A DNA stretch of 64,000 nucleotides, taken from Cordylochernes scorpioides. Lineage: Eukaryota; Arthropoda; Arachnida; Pseudoscorpiones; Chernetidae. Position numbers and translations under genes: made by a program. The stretch spans positions 757,900 to 821,899 of the forward strand of contig CP092873.1 of the NCBI GenBank assembly GCA_030710605.1, written 5' to 3'. This document shows, one piece after another, positions 31,735 through 42,583 of the stretch. Each line of letters starts with the position of its first letter. The stretch's first letter is position 1. The notes under the pieces are model-generated. The model searched no databases. It had not been told where the DNA came from and saw nothing but the letters and a program-made list of their open reading frames with translations.

Positions 31735-34700
31735 TTCGGCCATTCCTGGATTTCAATCGTCCTCGATTGAACCTTGCGTTGCAGGAACGTCGTGGGTTGC
31801 GTCGGGGGGTATCTTCTACTTCTGGCTCCTCGTCCGGACTTTCTTCTGTAGCTGTAGTCGTTAATTCTATTTTGTTCTCCTACTGTCCTATCACACGGGT
31901 CCTTTCGAAAGATCTGGATCAGGTCTCTCAATTCAGGGTCGGAATGCTGAATCATCAAGATTTGTTCTTCCAGTGTGATTGTGAGGCACACTTCAAGGTT
32001 TTTCTCCACGATTTCCTCCATCGTGTCTCTAGGGTCGTCGACTGGAGCTCTACTCATTCCGTCTACGTGGGCCATCTTCTCCCCTGGTTTATGTCGAATT
32101 TCGAAATCGTATTCCTGAATCAGATTGTACCATCGCGCTATCTGAGGATTTGTAGTCTTCTTCGCGTTCATGTAGACCAGTGCTTGGCAATCTGTAACCA
32201 CTGTAAACTTGATTCCTACGAGGAACTGACGTAGTCGATCCAAGGTCCACACTATCGCCATCAGCTCCAATTTGCTTGAGTGGTACATCTTCTCGGCCTC
32301 TGTTGTCTTCTTACTCACACAGTAGACCAAGCGCCATTTGCAGTCTTCGTCCATCTGTAGCACCATTCCTGCTAAACCCTCAGCACTCGCATCGCAATGT
32401 ACTTCTGTCTTGAGTTCAGGGTTGTAATGAGCTAGTACCGGATATTCGACCAGATCCTTTCGTAGTCCTCCAAATGACCTTCGCTGTTCTTCCTTCCATT
32501 CAAATTGTGAACCTTTCTTCGTAAGTCTGCTTAGCGGTTCTGCTTTCCTCGCGAAGTCCTTTACAAATCGTCTGAAGAAGTTCGTCAGTCCCAGAAAGCG
32601 TCGTATGTCGTGGACATTCTTGGGTTCTGGAAATTCTTCTATCGCCTTGATCTTTCTTGGGCCTGGCTTAAGTCCGCCTGTACTGATGACATACCCTAAG
32701 AACTCAACTTCCCTCCTTCCGAACTCACATTTGGAGGGTTTCAGTGTCAACTTCGCTGATCTTATTCTTTCGAGGACTTCCCTCAACCTTTCGATCATCT
32801 CCCGCCAATCTTTTGCCGGGATAATCACGTCGTCGAGATAGCAGAATGCCTTCTTGTTCAGCAGCGGACCTAGAACAGTGTGCATCAGTCTTTGGAATTC
32901 TGCTGGTGCGTTGGCGAGTCCAAAAATCATTCTTTCGAATTGACCTGTATCATCTGGGGTGATGAATGCTGTCTTTAATTTTGCCTTATCGGTCAGTGGT
33001 ATCTGCAGATATCCATGCGCCAGATCCAGAGTGGTGAAGAATTTCGCATTCCTTAGGCCTTCCAGAAGGTCGTCTATCCTTGGTAATGGGAACTTGTCCT
33101 TAACTGTTTGAATGTTGAGTCTCCTATAATCTACCACCAGACGATGATCTCCAGTTTTCTTCCTCACAAGTAGGACGGGACTAGCGTAGGGTGATCTAGT
33201 TTCCGTGACTATTCCATTGTCCTTCCACTCTCTGACAATCTCCCTGATTGCTTCGCGTTCACTTGCAGTCGTCTTATACGGTCTCAGACAGACTGGCTTG
33301 CTTCCATCAACCTCCTTAATGTCCATCTTGGTGACATCGGTGCACCCTAATTCCTCCATGCCAAGAGCGAAACAGTCTCTATACTCGTTTACTACATCTA
33401 GGATTTCTTGTCTCTCTTTCGAAGTCAGAGAATGATTGACGTTGATGTCCTCAGGCAGTATGGGGCGCTTACGTTTCATTTGGTCTTGTCCTTCCCTCTT
33501 CTCTTCATTTTTAGTCTGAAACGAATCCTCTGCGACGTCCAGGTTAACAACAATATCATCAAGGTTCAGTAGTTCAACTCGCCCTACACATTGGTTCTTC
33601 CTTACTCTCAACTTGCCCTTGCCAGCTGAGATGATGGGTACGGTCGTCTTTCCGTCGACCACTTCCAATAGGGAATCGACACAGGCGTCATCTACTCCTG
33701 TGAACAATACATATCCGTCCTTTACCTCGTCTGTGATTGCACTTGTAAAGTTAATGGAGTCGCTCTCCAACTGAACAGTTTCGGTTGCTCTCAGTTCGAT
33801 GCGACGCGACTTGATTTCTTCTTGCAGATTAGCAAACGGAAATTCGGATGAATAGCCAATATGCAAGTTTTTACCAATTCTGGCGAAGGATACGTAGGGC
33901 AGATCTGTCCATGTTCTTCCAATTAATAGGTCATAGGGTTGGGCATCATCGTTGACAATGAATACAGTGATTTCTTTTCCGACTACGCCATCAATCTCCA
34001 GGTCAACTGTCGTCTTCCCAACGGTCCTGGCAGCTGGTGCGGTCTGGTTACCGGTGCCGTACAGACTAGTCGAGTCTGGTTCGATGTCGACGCTGATCCT
34101 CCTTGCGACCGATTCTCTCATTAGACAACTGCTGCTCCCGGTGTCTATCATTGCCTTCACGGTTTCCTTGTTGTCGATCTTGACATCCTTCAAATATACA
34201 TCTGGCGGGACAGTCTCCAGTCCTTCGACTTCCAGGTTGGCTACTTTTAGTCCTTCTTTGGGTCTTGTGCAATTCCTTTCCTTGTGTCCCGTTTGACCGC
34301 ATCCTCGGCATGTCAACGTAGTCCTGGGTGCTGGGCAGTCTCTGGCAATGTGTCCAAACTGATTGCAGTTGAAGCACTTCGGTTCTCCCTTGTCGTTTCT
34401 GATTGCACGGTTGACCATTCTCCTCAAGGTGTTAGGGTACGTTTCACTGATTTCGTTCCTTGCAGCGTCTTGACCCGAAACATTCGTTCCTTGTTTAGTC
34501 TCTTTAACTTCGCTTTGGTTGGGGAATCTCGCAGATTTCTGCTGAAACGACGGTGGTATGAGGTGTTTCGCATTCCAATGCGGAGGTCCCATCTCGGTGC
34601 GAACATTTTCGTACTCGTCCAGTTTATCCGCCAACTCATCTGGGTTGTTTAACTTGGTCCAATCGTCAATGAGATGATTACGCAGCACATTTGGAACTTT

Positions 34701-35459
34701 TTTCTTTAGCTGGTTAGTGACGGACAAATCCTTTAGGGCGTCGAAATTTTCCACGTTCATTCCTTCGATCCATTCGTTGAAATATCCTCGCAATTCGAAA
34801 GCGAAGTCTCTCCAGGAACCCTTTTGAGATCTCTCGTGCTTCTCGAATTTTTGTCTGAATTGTTCGGGGCTCAACTTGTACCGTTTTAGGAGCAACCTTT
34901 TCACGAACCTATAATCGCCGCTTTGTTCTTCTGTTTCCCGAGCGATTAATTGAGTCATTTCGTAAGGTAGCAATCCTAGGAGGCTGAACGCCCATTGGTC
35001 TTCATCCAATCCTAGTCGCTTTGCCTGTCTTTCGAAAAGAATTAGGTAAAAACTCAAATCATTGTCCTTCGACTCGTACTTGGGCATCAGTTTACGTATC
35101 TCGTAGTGTGCGTCATTGCTGGTACTTCGAGACGTATCGTTGTTTCCGCGTGTAGTCTGGATGCGCAGCTTCTCAAGCTCGAATTCCATTACCATTTGTT
35201 CTTTTCGTTCCCGTTCTATACGTTCTGCTTGCTCTGTTTGTGCTGTTTGTTCCATTCGCTCCCGTTCTGCTCGTTCTGTTTGTTCCCGTTCCTCGATCAG
35301 AGTCTCCAACAGTTGCTTTGCGAATTCTTCTTCGTAAGATTGACTATTCAGGATAAGGCGTTTTAAGTCGACGATCCTGCTCTCTGGCGGTACTACCTCG
35401 CCGAGTTCATACGCCAACTTGCTCAAATCGCATTTCCTTACTTTCGCTAAATAAGTCAT
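31689..35459 (-). CDS. gag-pol: Gag-Pol polyprotein lacking integrase
   Basis: A single frame with its first ATG at 35459 (an upstream TTG at 35489 is unlikely to be used). From that ATG: a coiled, E/R/Q-rich N-terminus (about 55-100); a capsid-like region (about 110-290); two CCHC zinc knuckles (CFNCNQFGHIARDC at about 362 and CRGCGQTGHKERNC at about 384); retropepsin with MIDTGSSSC (about 437); reverse transcriptase with LDLAHGYLQIPL and catalytic YLDD (about 874); RNase H with HCDAS and VTDCQAL (about 1021-1094). The frame then reads DYSYRRK and switches into a tail that is out of phase with an acidic frame in the same DNA. That switch marks a deletion near 31870-31900 that removed the integrase. 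Gag, protease and RT/RNase H appear intact. Confidence 0.95.
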   Translation of the reverse strand: MTYLAKVRKCDLSKLAYELGEVVPPESRIVDLKRLILNSQSYEEEFAKQLLETLIEEREQTERAERERMEQTAQTEQAERIERERKEQMVMEFELEKLRIQTTRGNNDTSRSTSNDAHYEIRKLMPKYESKDNDLSFYLILFERQAKRLGLDEDQWAFSLLGLLPYEMTQLIARETEEQSGDYRFVKRLLLKRYKLSPEQFRQKFEKHERSQKGSWRDFAFELRGYFNEWIEGMNVENFDALKDLSVTNQLKKKVPNVLRNHLIDDWTKLNNPDELADKLDEYENVRTEMGPPHWNAKHLIPPSFQQKSARFPNQSEVKETKQGTNVSGQDAARNEISETYPNTLRRMVNRAIRNDKGEPKCFNCNQFGHIARDCPAPRTTLTCRGCGQTGHKERNCTRPKEGLKVANLEVEGLETVPPDVYLKDVKIDNKETVKAMIDTGSSSCLMRESVARRISVDIEPDSTSLYGTGNQTAPAARTVGKTTVDLEIDGVVGKEITVFIVNDDAQPYDLLIGRTWTDLPYVSFARIGKNLHIGYSSEFPFANLQEEIKSRRIELRATETVQLESDSINFTSAITDEVKDGYVLFTGVDDACVDSLLEVVDGKTTVPIISAGKGKLRVRKNQCVGRVELLNLDDIVVNLDVAEDSFQTKNEEKREGQDQMKRKRPILPEDINVNHSLTSKERQEILDVVNEYRDCFALGMEELGCTDVTKMDIKEVDGSKPVCLRPYKTTASEREAIREIVREWKDNGIVTETRSPYASPVLLVRKKTGDHRLVVDYRRLNIQTVKDKFPLPRIDDLLEGLRNAKFFTTLDLAHGYLQIPLTDKAKLKTAFITPDDTGQFERMIFGLANAPAEFQRLMHTVLGPLLNKKAFCYLDDVIIPAKDWREMIERLREVLERIRSAKLTLKPSKCEFGRREVEFLGYVISTGGLKPGPRKIKAIEEFPEPKNVHDIRRFLGLTNFFRRFVKDFARKAEPLSRLTKKGSQFEWKEEQRRSFGGLRKDLVEYPVLAHYNPELKTEVHCDASAEGLAGMVLQMDEDCKWRLVYCVSKKTTEAEKMYHSSKLELMAIVWTLDRLRQFLVGIKFTVVTDCQALVYMNAKKTTNPQIARWYNLIQEYDFEIRHKPGEKMAHVDGMSRAPVDDPRDTMEEIVEKNLEVCLTITLEEQILMIQHSDPELRDLIQIFRKDPCDRTVGEQNRINDYSYRRKSGRGARSRRYPPTQPTTFLQRKVQSRTIEIQEWPNVGAIPTREPQINRL

Positions 35460-35619
35460 GTTTTTCAAAAGGAAAAATAAACAAGGCAAAAAATTTTTAA
35501 AATAAACAAATAAAGCTGACTAAACCAGATACGTACTGTTTCAATTATTTCTTTAAACGAAATAAACTTTTCTTTGGTAATTTTGAGACAATACTTTTTT
35601 TTTGTTTCTTCAATTTATT

Positions 35620-35905
35620 TTAAAAATTCTTTCTTTAGAATACTTTACTTTACTTTAAAATACTTTCTTTAGAATACTGTACTTTACTTTAAAATACTTT
35701 CTTTAAAATACTTCACTTTACTTTAAAATACTTTCTTTAAAATACTTCACTTTACTTTAAAATACTTTCTTTAAAATACTTCACTTTACTTTAAAATACT
35801 TTCTTTAAAATACTTCACTTTAAAATACTTCACTTTACTTTAAAATGCTTACTTTAAAATACTTCACTTTACTTTAAAATGCTTACTTTAAAATACTTTC
35901 TTATC
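35620..35905. repeat. Tandem repeat in the LTR element leader
   Basis: About eight imperfect units of roughly 36 bp (CTTTACTTTAAAATACTTTC, then TTTAAAATACTTCA), some shortened, between the 5' LTR and gag. On the transcribed strand it is A/G/T-rich. Confidence 0.8.
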
Positions 35906-36093
35906 GAGATGATTTTGCAATAATATTTTACCGAGGTGACTTGTAATAATACTTTTAGGAATAGGTAATTAAATTTCGTACATACCATGCAACTCCTCTT
36001 ACGTTGATCGGTCACCGCGACACGTCCTTCTCGTTTCCAAATTATTCCAGTGAATCTTCAATTTTCTTCAGGACTATCCCACTTCTGAATTTC

Positions 36094-36314
36094 TGTTGGC
36101 TTCCGTAGGCGTTTCTTACTGGGAAAAAGAAAGAGAGGATCCAATGAAATAATTTAGTAGCGTTTATTAGAACAAAATCATAATAGTGAACAACAAATAT
36201 AACAGAGAGTACCGTCGTCTTCCGGGTATTCCTTCTACTGGGGAGCTCGGATTCTATATTCTGTGCGTTTATAATCTGTTTATCTGTGGCTCTCTGGTCG
36301 GGATGGCGCCTACA
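36094..36314 (-). repeat. 5' LTR
   Basis: 221 bp, identical to the 3' LTR as far as read. The primer-binding site downstream (minus strand, from 36093) does not match a tRNA end I can name. Confidence 0.95.
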
Positions 36315-36379
36315 CAAGTTCCTTCCCATTTTTTATCATCGCACTAAGGATAGTAGAAGTTTGCTTTATGTATATAAGA

Positions 36380-37640
36380 CACATTCGTACTTTAGTGTTT
36401 TCATTTACTGTAGATATACCTGTCGAACACTCCTCACTTTCTTACTGCTACTCTTTTTGTGTTTTTTTTTTTTTGCTTCCCTCTTTCTCTTTCTTATTTT
36501 TTTTTCTTTCTCTTCTGTCTATATCGTTATTCCCTTTGTCTCACTGCTTTGTTCTTATGCATACCTCTGGTGAATCCTGTATAGGGTCAGTGACCCTAAA
36601 TAAAGGCTTTTTGTTGTTGTTGTTGTTGTTGATATACCTGTCGAAGACCTGTTACGCCAGAAAGATTGTTTTGTCTTTAATAAAAAGAAATTCTTACCTC
36701 AGCGAAACTCGTCTTTTATTTAAATTACAATGTTTGTGCATTGTGTGTAGGTAGGCAAATATTTTATTGAACTTCAGATTATTTTATTGTGGATTTCTAG
36801 TGAGTATCAATGAATAACTAACAGAGGCGATAGACCATGCAGTCCATCAGCTTTCCTATTGACATTTTACTCTCGTCCCGGTACAACAATAAGGTATTGT
36901 AAAAATAAAAATACAACCTTTCGCAATAGAAACTCAATGCGAAAGGTTGTATTTTTATTTTTATAATTTGTAGCGCAATTTTTTCGTTTACTTCAATAAG
37001 GTATTGGGCAGGCGTGAGATGGCATCCCAACCGCCGTGGAAACGCAGCCTTGGTGATCTCTCGATCTGATCCTAAACAGATAGATCATTGTGTATTGTGT
37101 GTGTTAATAGAGATAAATAAATCAAATTTGGTGCATACTACCATCCCATTACTGACGACTGTAAATATCGCTATTTCTCCAATAGGCCTCTCTCTATGGA
37201 AGATAATGATTGGTTGAGATATAAGGAGATAAATCTGGTTGGTGTTTTCAATTAGAATGAAAAATTAGGAATCCACCAATCAATAAAGAACCTATTAAAT
37301 CTAGGCGAGAGATGCTAAATGGAGGTTAAGATAATTGGGAATATTGGTTTCCTCTTCTCACAGAATTCCAATTACAAAACTTACATTTTTCACGCTAAAC
37401 GAAATGGCTGTAAACAATCTTCTTTTTTGTATTAAACTTTCAAATTTTTAGAGAGAAATCATTTTTCATTTCTGAGATCGGTAAAAAATGTTTTTCTAAT
37501 TAATTACTGATATTGGTTATCGTATTTAATTTGAATATGTTGAACTCAATGTTTGTGAAATAAACAACGAATTTTTATTCATTATTTCAGTTCCAAGGAA
37601 GCATTGAAATTTTATTGCATTCTTAAAATCAATTCTGTGA
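36380..37640. other. Intergenic with retroposon tail and hairpin
   Basis: 36560-36632 carries the AATAAAGGCTTTTTGTTG retroposon tail. 36898-36965 is a strong inverted repeat (ACAACCTTTCGCA against TGCGAAAGGTTGT). The 128-codon ORF at 36368-36754 is phenylalanine/leucine-rich read-through of a pyrimidine tract. No gene is supported. Confidence 0.45.
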
Positions 37641-37689
37641 CGTATAATAAACCACAATGATTATATACTTCCTGAATTTTAGTATGACT

Positions 37690-37985
37690 GAAGCATCGCT
37701 TTTGCCGGTCCCAAGCCCGGCTGAAAAAGGAGGAGAGGGAGCAGTAACAAGCTCGCTGAAAAAACTGGGCTCAGCTGATCCGGCTGATAGTACCCTGTAA
37801 GGGCTCCAGGGATACAGGATGTACTCCATGTTAGGAGCGCCTGCACATGACGTCTGTTCCTTATGTCAGAGGCGGCCATTTCATTTTGGAGCTAAGTCAG
37901 TGTCCTGTTACTAAGTAGTGCTCCCAGTTTTAATGACAAAGGCAGACACATTCTACTTCACCCAATTATGATGGAGCTATACAAG
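37690..37985 (-). repeat. Interspersed repeat family E, copy 3
   Basis: Reverse-complement match to 2415-2665, including TTTTGCCGGTCCCAAGCCCG and GATAGTACCCTGTAAGGGC. The ORFs here mirror those at 2472-2666, but as repeat sequence, not as genes. Confidence 0.8.
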
Positions 37986-38139
37986 CTTGATATCCTAATA
38001 TGATTGAATGGAGATAAGAAAGTAGTAGAAGTGGAGCTGACAATATGTTTCTAAAGCAAAAGAGCGCCATCTAAATATAAGACATAAAATTATAAAAAGG
38101 AATGTTTATTTTTAGTAAAAACAAAACAAAACAAACTTC

Positions 38140-38425
38140 CACTATTATTACTCTGATTAAAAACAGTGCTAAGGCTTGACTCATCAGTGGTGAACCCTCC
38201 CAGCGGTTTCCTCAATTCAATCTACCTGACCGCTTTTAAGAGCTCTAATACTGTACTGGGCGATAAAAGCTTATATCCATAGTTTGCTAAAATACCCTAT
38301 TTAAGATTCAGTCATTCATTTCAGCATATAAAAGCAGAATGATCCAATACAGTATTAGATCTCTGAGAAGCGGTCTGGTAGATTAAATTGACGAAACCGC
38401 TGGGAAGGTTCACCACTGATAAAAA
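38140..38425. repeat. Family B inverted dimer
   Basis: Left arm about 38160-38262 and right arm about 38335-38420 are inverted copies (GACCGCTTTTAAGAGCTCTA against TTAGATCTCTGAGAAGCGGT). Each has the CTGATGAG/GGAAACCGCTGGGA core parts. The right copy ends abruptly after CCACTGATAA. Confidence 0.7.
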
Positions 38426-38479
38426 AACATGAAAGGAGAAAATATTTTTATTTATATTTATTAAAATATAGATGGAGAT

Positions 38480-38832
38480 TTTGCCGGGAGGAAATTGATC
38501 TAAAGAGACAAGGGTCGCCTCTCCCGTCAAAATAGACATCTAAACCAGACGCCATCTATTGACCGTCGCCGCAAACTAGCGGCATCAGGTCGGTGACAAA
38601 GCCACAACACCAGCTTTGGTAAACTGAGAAGCTTCCACCTAGAGACCATCGTTGGCCATTATGGCCATTAGCCCGAAACCATGGTCTCTAGTGGACACTT
38701 TTCAGTTTGCCAAAGCTGGTGTTGTGGCTTTGTCACCGACCTGAGGCCGCTAGTTTGCGGCGACGGTCAATAGATGGGGTCTGGTTTAGACGTCTATTTT
38801 TACGGGAGAGGCGACCCTTGTCTCTTTAGATT
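38480..38832. repeat. Family C inverted dimer
   Basis: Arms 38491-38646 and 38678-38832 are inverted copies. Both carry AGACAAGGGTCGCCTCTCCC, CTATTGACCGTCGCCGCAAA-type and CCAGCTTTGGTAAACTGAGA-type segments. The centre retains GGCCATTAGCCCGAAACC and ATGGTCTCTAG, the 3' half of the family C hammerhead. The segment CTAGCGG...CGGTGACAAA matches the 145-bp satellite unit. Confidence 0.8.
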
Positions 38833-38839
38833 TATTAAA

Positions 38840-40010
38840 ATATAATTATATTTCTCTGCCCTCACCTATCAGTATAGTGTTTGAGTAATATATCTTGGCC
38901 TAGAAAAACTTTTCCCATCTTTAACCAACCAACCGCACTTTATAAATGTCAATCACTAGCAATATAGACTATATAATGTAACAAGATTTATTCATTTAGA
39001 CGTTACACACATTGTATGATTATCTGCTTACAATCACAATAAACAACAACAAGAAACAACAACAATAAAAAGGCTTTTATTAGAGCCCATTGCCCTGTAT
39101 GGATTCGCCATACAACAACAAAATAATACAGTAATATTTTCTCCTTTTCCCCATGTGTACATGAGCCTTTGTTTGAAAAGGGATTTATTTACACATCTGT
39201 TCTAAAACTTTCCTCACTATCTCTTTTGTGTATGAATCTATTTACAATTGATCTGTAGAAATTATAGAGTTCTATTGCTATATTTTTCTTTTCTGAAATA
39301 GTTCTCAGCGTCTTCAGTGAGTTGCTAAATCTCCAGAAGGTGTTTTAAAAGAGTTTTTCCTCAAAATGACAATAAACATATCAGAAAGAATATATACAAA
39401 GTTATATATTATATTTGAGTCGCTAAAATTAAGTCTTTTTCTATATCATATTGGTTATTAAAACCAACACCATAGGTTGTATATGGCGTATTTAGTAACA
39501 AATCCTTTTTGTATCAATTGTTTCATTATTAAAGACTGCCTCGATCAAAAATGAAGTTTGAATTGATTTTTTTAACATATGAATACCATTTTTTGTGAAT
39601 AGGTGTCAGCAAGGGACAGTCTAATATAAGCTATAAAAAATAATCCAAATAACCAATTATGATACATTAGCACGCAATCTGTTATGAAAATTCGAAACTA
39701 TTATAGACACGATGTGGGAAAATAGTACAAATGTGATATTGGTAAATTAAATTTAATTGCCATCTATCGTTAAAATTTATTTGTGTAAAATATTTACGAT
39801 AGATGGCAAATAAATTTAAATTACTAATATATATTGGTTATGAAAACATATTTTGCGGTAGAGCTTTGCTCGATGCAATACCTTGAAATTATATGTATGT
39901 ACCTCTACAGACCTATAAGCTTATGTCCATAGTTCACTAAACACCCCTAAACTGCTTTCCATAGTAAATACAGGGTATATATAAACCAATCCAATACAAT
40001 AGTAAAGTGG
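38840..40010. other. Intergenic, small inverted repeats
   Basis: 39040-39120 is a retroposon tail in minus orientation (CAACAACAATAAAAAGGCTT). 39735-39830 is an inverted repeat around GCCATCTATCGT/ACGATAGATGGC. No gene is seen. Confidence 0.45.
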
Positions 40011-40110
40011 TCTAGAGATTAATTTGGCGAAACCGCTGAGAGGGTTCACTACTGATGAGCCAAGCCCTCTCATTCAATAACTTATTGCAGTAAGGTCTGT
40101 AGAGATAATA
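40010..40110 (+). repeat. Family B repeat, uninterrupted reference copy
   Basis: TTTGGCGAAACCGCTGAGAG, GGTTCACTACTGATGAGCCA and AGCCCTCCCATTCAATAAC. It serves as the empty-site relative of the copy split by the LTR element at 31514. Confidence 0.75.
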
Positions 40111-40639
40111 TTCGATGATATTTAAAAGAAACGTAGTGCCAGTAAATTTATTTGTGTAAAATGTGATATTATAGACGCGTAAATTTCTTTTTAAAATAAA
40201 AATATTCTACTGCCCTTACTGTAATGGAAAAACTATATAATTAACAGGTTTCCATCTAAATTACATAGTGTCCCGAGCACAAACACGCTATACCGATTAA
40301 AGCTAAACGCTTCGAGGCAAAAAGATGGAATCCCCAAGACATCCAAGTTTATCACCTTCATAAATTGAAAGCGTCAATGCATCGCTAGTTTCAACTTTGA
40401 CCTTTATAGAATTTCTTGATTATTCAAATAAAGAAATGTTGCCTTAGGGAATAGGTCATTTGGTTACCTATTAGTTCACAACAGCAATTTGGAATTTTAA
40501 CTGGTTCCTTTGGGTTAGGAAATGTCTTTACATAATATATAATAGAATATACATGTTCTCATGATATGCGCTAACAATATATATGAGTTTTTTCAAACAA
40601 ATAATATGAATAAATAGTACCAAATTGAATTGTAATGCA

Positions 40640-40860
40640 TTAGCGCGCCATCTGTTATCAAAATTCGAAACTATTTTAGACACGTATGATTCTTTTAAAA
40701 ATAAAACAATTTCTACTGCCCTTACTGCAATGTAAAAATTAAAGGGGGGGCCTGGGTCATTAGTGGTGAACCCTCCCAGCGGTTTCGCCAGTTTAATCTA
40801 TATATTGAATTGTACTGGGATCAAATGGATACATTAAGACATCTGATTGCGTAACTAAAA
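40640..40860 (-). repeat. Family B repeat
   Basis: Shows GCGCGCCATCTGTTATCAAA, TTTCTACTGCCCTTACTGCA, and AACCCTCCCAGCGGTTTCGC with stem II partner GCCTGGGTC. It is followed at about 40830 by a family A terminus (GTTGCTGATGGCTTGCGCCA). Confidence 0.7.
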
Positions 40861-40944
40861 GTTGCTGATGGCTTGCGCCATCTATTGGAATAAATATCAA
40901 TTATCTTTGATTTTTTTAATTTATTTCATTGAACTTTTCAGAAG

Positions 40945-42400
40945 TCAGATTGGTGTGCTTCACAGATTCTGCTTATACTGGACAAAGGTCGAACACTGTT
41001 TTGCTATTAGTGAAAATGTTGCTTATAGATACCTGTCCTATTTTACATACATTTGCTTCTCGTATTCTGTTCAAATTGGATAAAAGTCGAACACGGTTTA
41101 ATTGTTATTGAAATTAAAGATTTATTTGAAATGTCTTGAGGTCAGATACATGTGCTTTACAGATTCTGTTTATACTGGACAAAAGTCGAACACTGTTTTG
41201 CTATTATTGAAATTGTTGCTTATAGATACCTGTCCTATTTTACATACATTTTCTTCTCGTATTCTGTTCAAAAAAAAAAAAAAACTGGATAAAAGTCGAA
41301 CACTGCTTGAATGTTATTGAAATTGAAGCAAAGATATACCTATCCAGGGAACATTCATGTTTTCTCCATAGATTCTGTTTATACTACAAAAAATCTCTAT
41401 ATTTTCTGGCTGCTATTGAAATTGAAGTTTATAGTTAGCTGCCTGGTAACATACATATTCTTTACAGATTCTGTTCATACTGGACAAAAATCGTAAACTG
41501 TTTGAATGTTATTGATATTGAAGCATCGATATACCTTTCCAGGGAACATTCATGTTTTCTCCATAGATTCTGTTTATACTACAAAAAATCTCTATATTTT
41601 CTGGCTGCTATTGAAATTGAAGTTTATAGTTAGCTGCCTGGTAACATACATGTGCTTTACAGATTCTGTTCATACTTGACAAAAGTCGAACACTGTTTGA
41701 ATGTTATTGAAATTGAAGCAAAGATATACCTTTCCAAGGAACATTCATGTTTTCTCCATAGATTCTGTTTATACTGCAAAAATCCCTATATTATCTGGCT
41801 GCTATTAAATTTGAAGTTTCTAGTTAGCTGCCTGGTAACATACATGTGCTTTACAGATTCTGTTCATACTTGACAAAAGCCGAGCACTATTTTGCTATTA
41901 TTGAAATTGTTGTTTATAGATACCTGTCCTATTTACATAAATTTGTTTCATAGATTCTGTTCATACTGGACAAAAGTCGAACACTGTTTGAATGTTATTG
42001 AAATTGAAGATTTATTTGAACTGTCTTGAATCCACATGCATGTGCTTTACAGATTCTGTTCATACTGGACAAAAGCTAAACATTGTTTTGCTATTATTGA
42101 AATTGTTGCTTATAGATACCTGTCCTATTTACATACATTTTTTTCACAGCTTCTGGTCATGCTGGATAAAAGACGAACACTATTTCTTTATTATTGAAAT
42201 TGAAATTTTTAGTTACCAGTCCATGGAACATTCATATTATTCACAGATTCTATTTATACTGCAAAAAGGCCTAATATTATTTTGCTTTTATTGAAATTGA
42301 AGTTTCTAGATACTTGTTTCAGTCATATAAATTTCTTTCACGGATTATGTTCATACTGCAAAAGAAGACAAACATTATATTTGGCTGTTATTGAAATCAT
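40945..42400 (+). repeat. Degenerate ~100-bp tandem repeat field
   Basis: About 14 units built from CAGATTCTGTTCATACTGGA, CAAAAGTCGAACACTGTTTG and TTATTGAAATTGAAG. Two sub-types alternate (ATAGATACCTGTCCTATTTA against TTAGCTGCCTGGTAACATAC). Several ORFs of 60-100 codons arise from unit lengths near multiples of three and look fortuitous. Confidence 0.85.
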
Positions 42401-42583
42401 TGTTTCAATGGAATTGACTGGTGCTACATGTGGGTTTCCTTATTACTAAAAGTTATGTTCATGCTGCAAGCGCAATGTCATCTTCTAACTCTTCATATAA
42501 AGAGAACATGATCCGGCCATCCTTGCAGCCCTCTATATGGCAGACATCAATCCAGAAGAGGACATCCATACGGACAAGACATA

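Larger units (their letters stand above)
31514..36314 (-). mobile_element. Ty3/Gypsy-type LTR retrotransposon, 4.8 kb, no integrase
   Basis: Two 221-bp LTRs (31514-31734 and 36094-36314) appear identical base for base and are bounded by TG...CA and a 4-bp CAAG duplication (31510-31513, 36315-36318). The element lies on the minus strand: 5' LTR on the right, a ~600-bp leader with a tandem repeat, then one gag-pol frame. RNase H is followed directly by about 45 residues of tail; the integrase is missing. Identical LTRs imply very recent insertion. Confidence 0.95.
31440..36370 (+). repeat. Family B repeat split by the LTR element
   Basis: Left part 31440-31513 (TTGGCGAAACCGCTGGGAG, then CCACTGATGAGCCAAG). 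Right part 36315-36370 (CAAGTTCCTTCCCATTTTTT, then CACTAAGGATAGTAGAAG). Joined across the insertion they match the uninterrupted copy at 40020-40110, with CAAG present on both sides as the target duplication. Confidence 0.8.

Noticed and set aside
31767..35366. Many plus-strand ORFs across the LTR element
   Set aside because: They are shadows of the minus-strand gag-pol frame.
36368..36754. 128-codon ORF as a membrane protein
   Set aside because: The hydrophobic run comes from a TTC/TTT pyrimidine tract and ends in a GTT-tail retroposon.
40945..42294. Serial ORFs of 60-100 codons as a repeat protein
   Set aside because: Unit lengths vary and frames change between units, and AT-rich ATG/TTG starts are abundant by chance.
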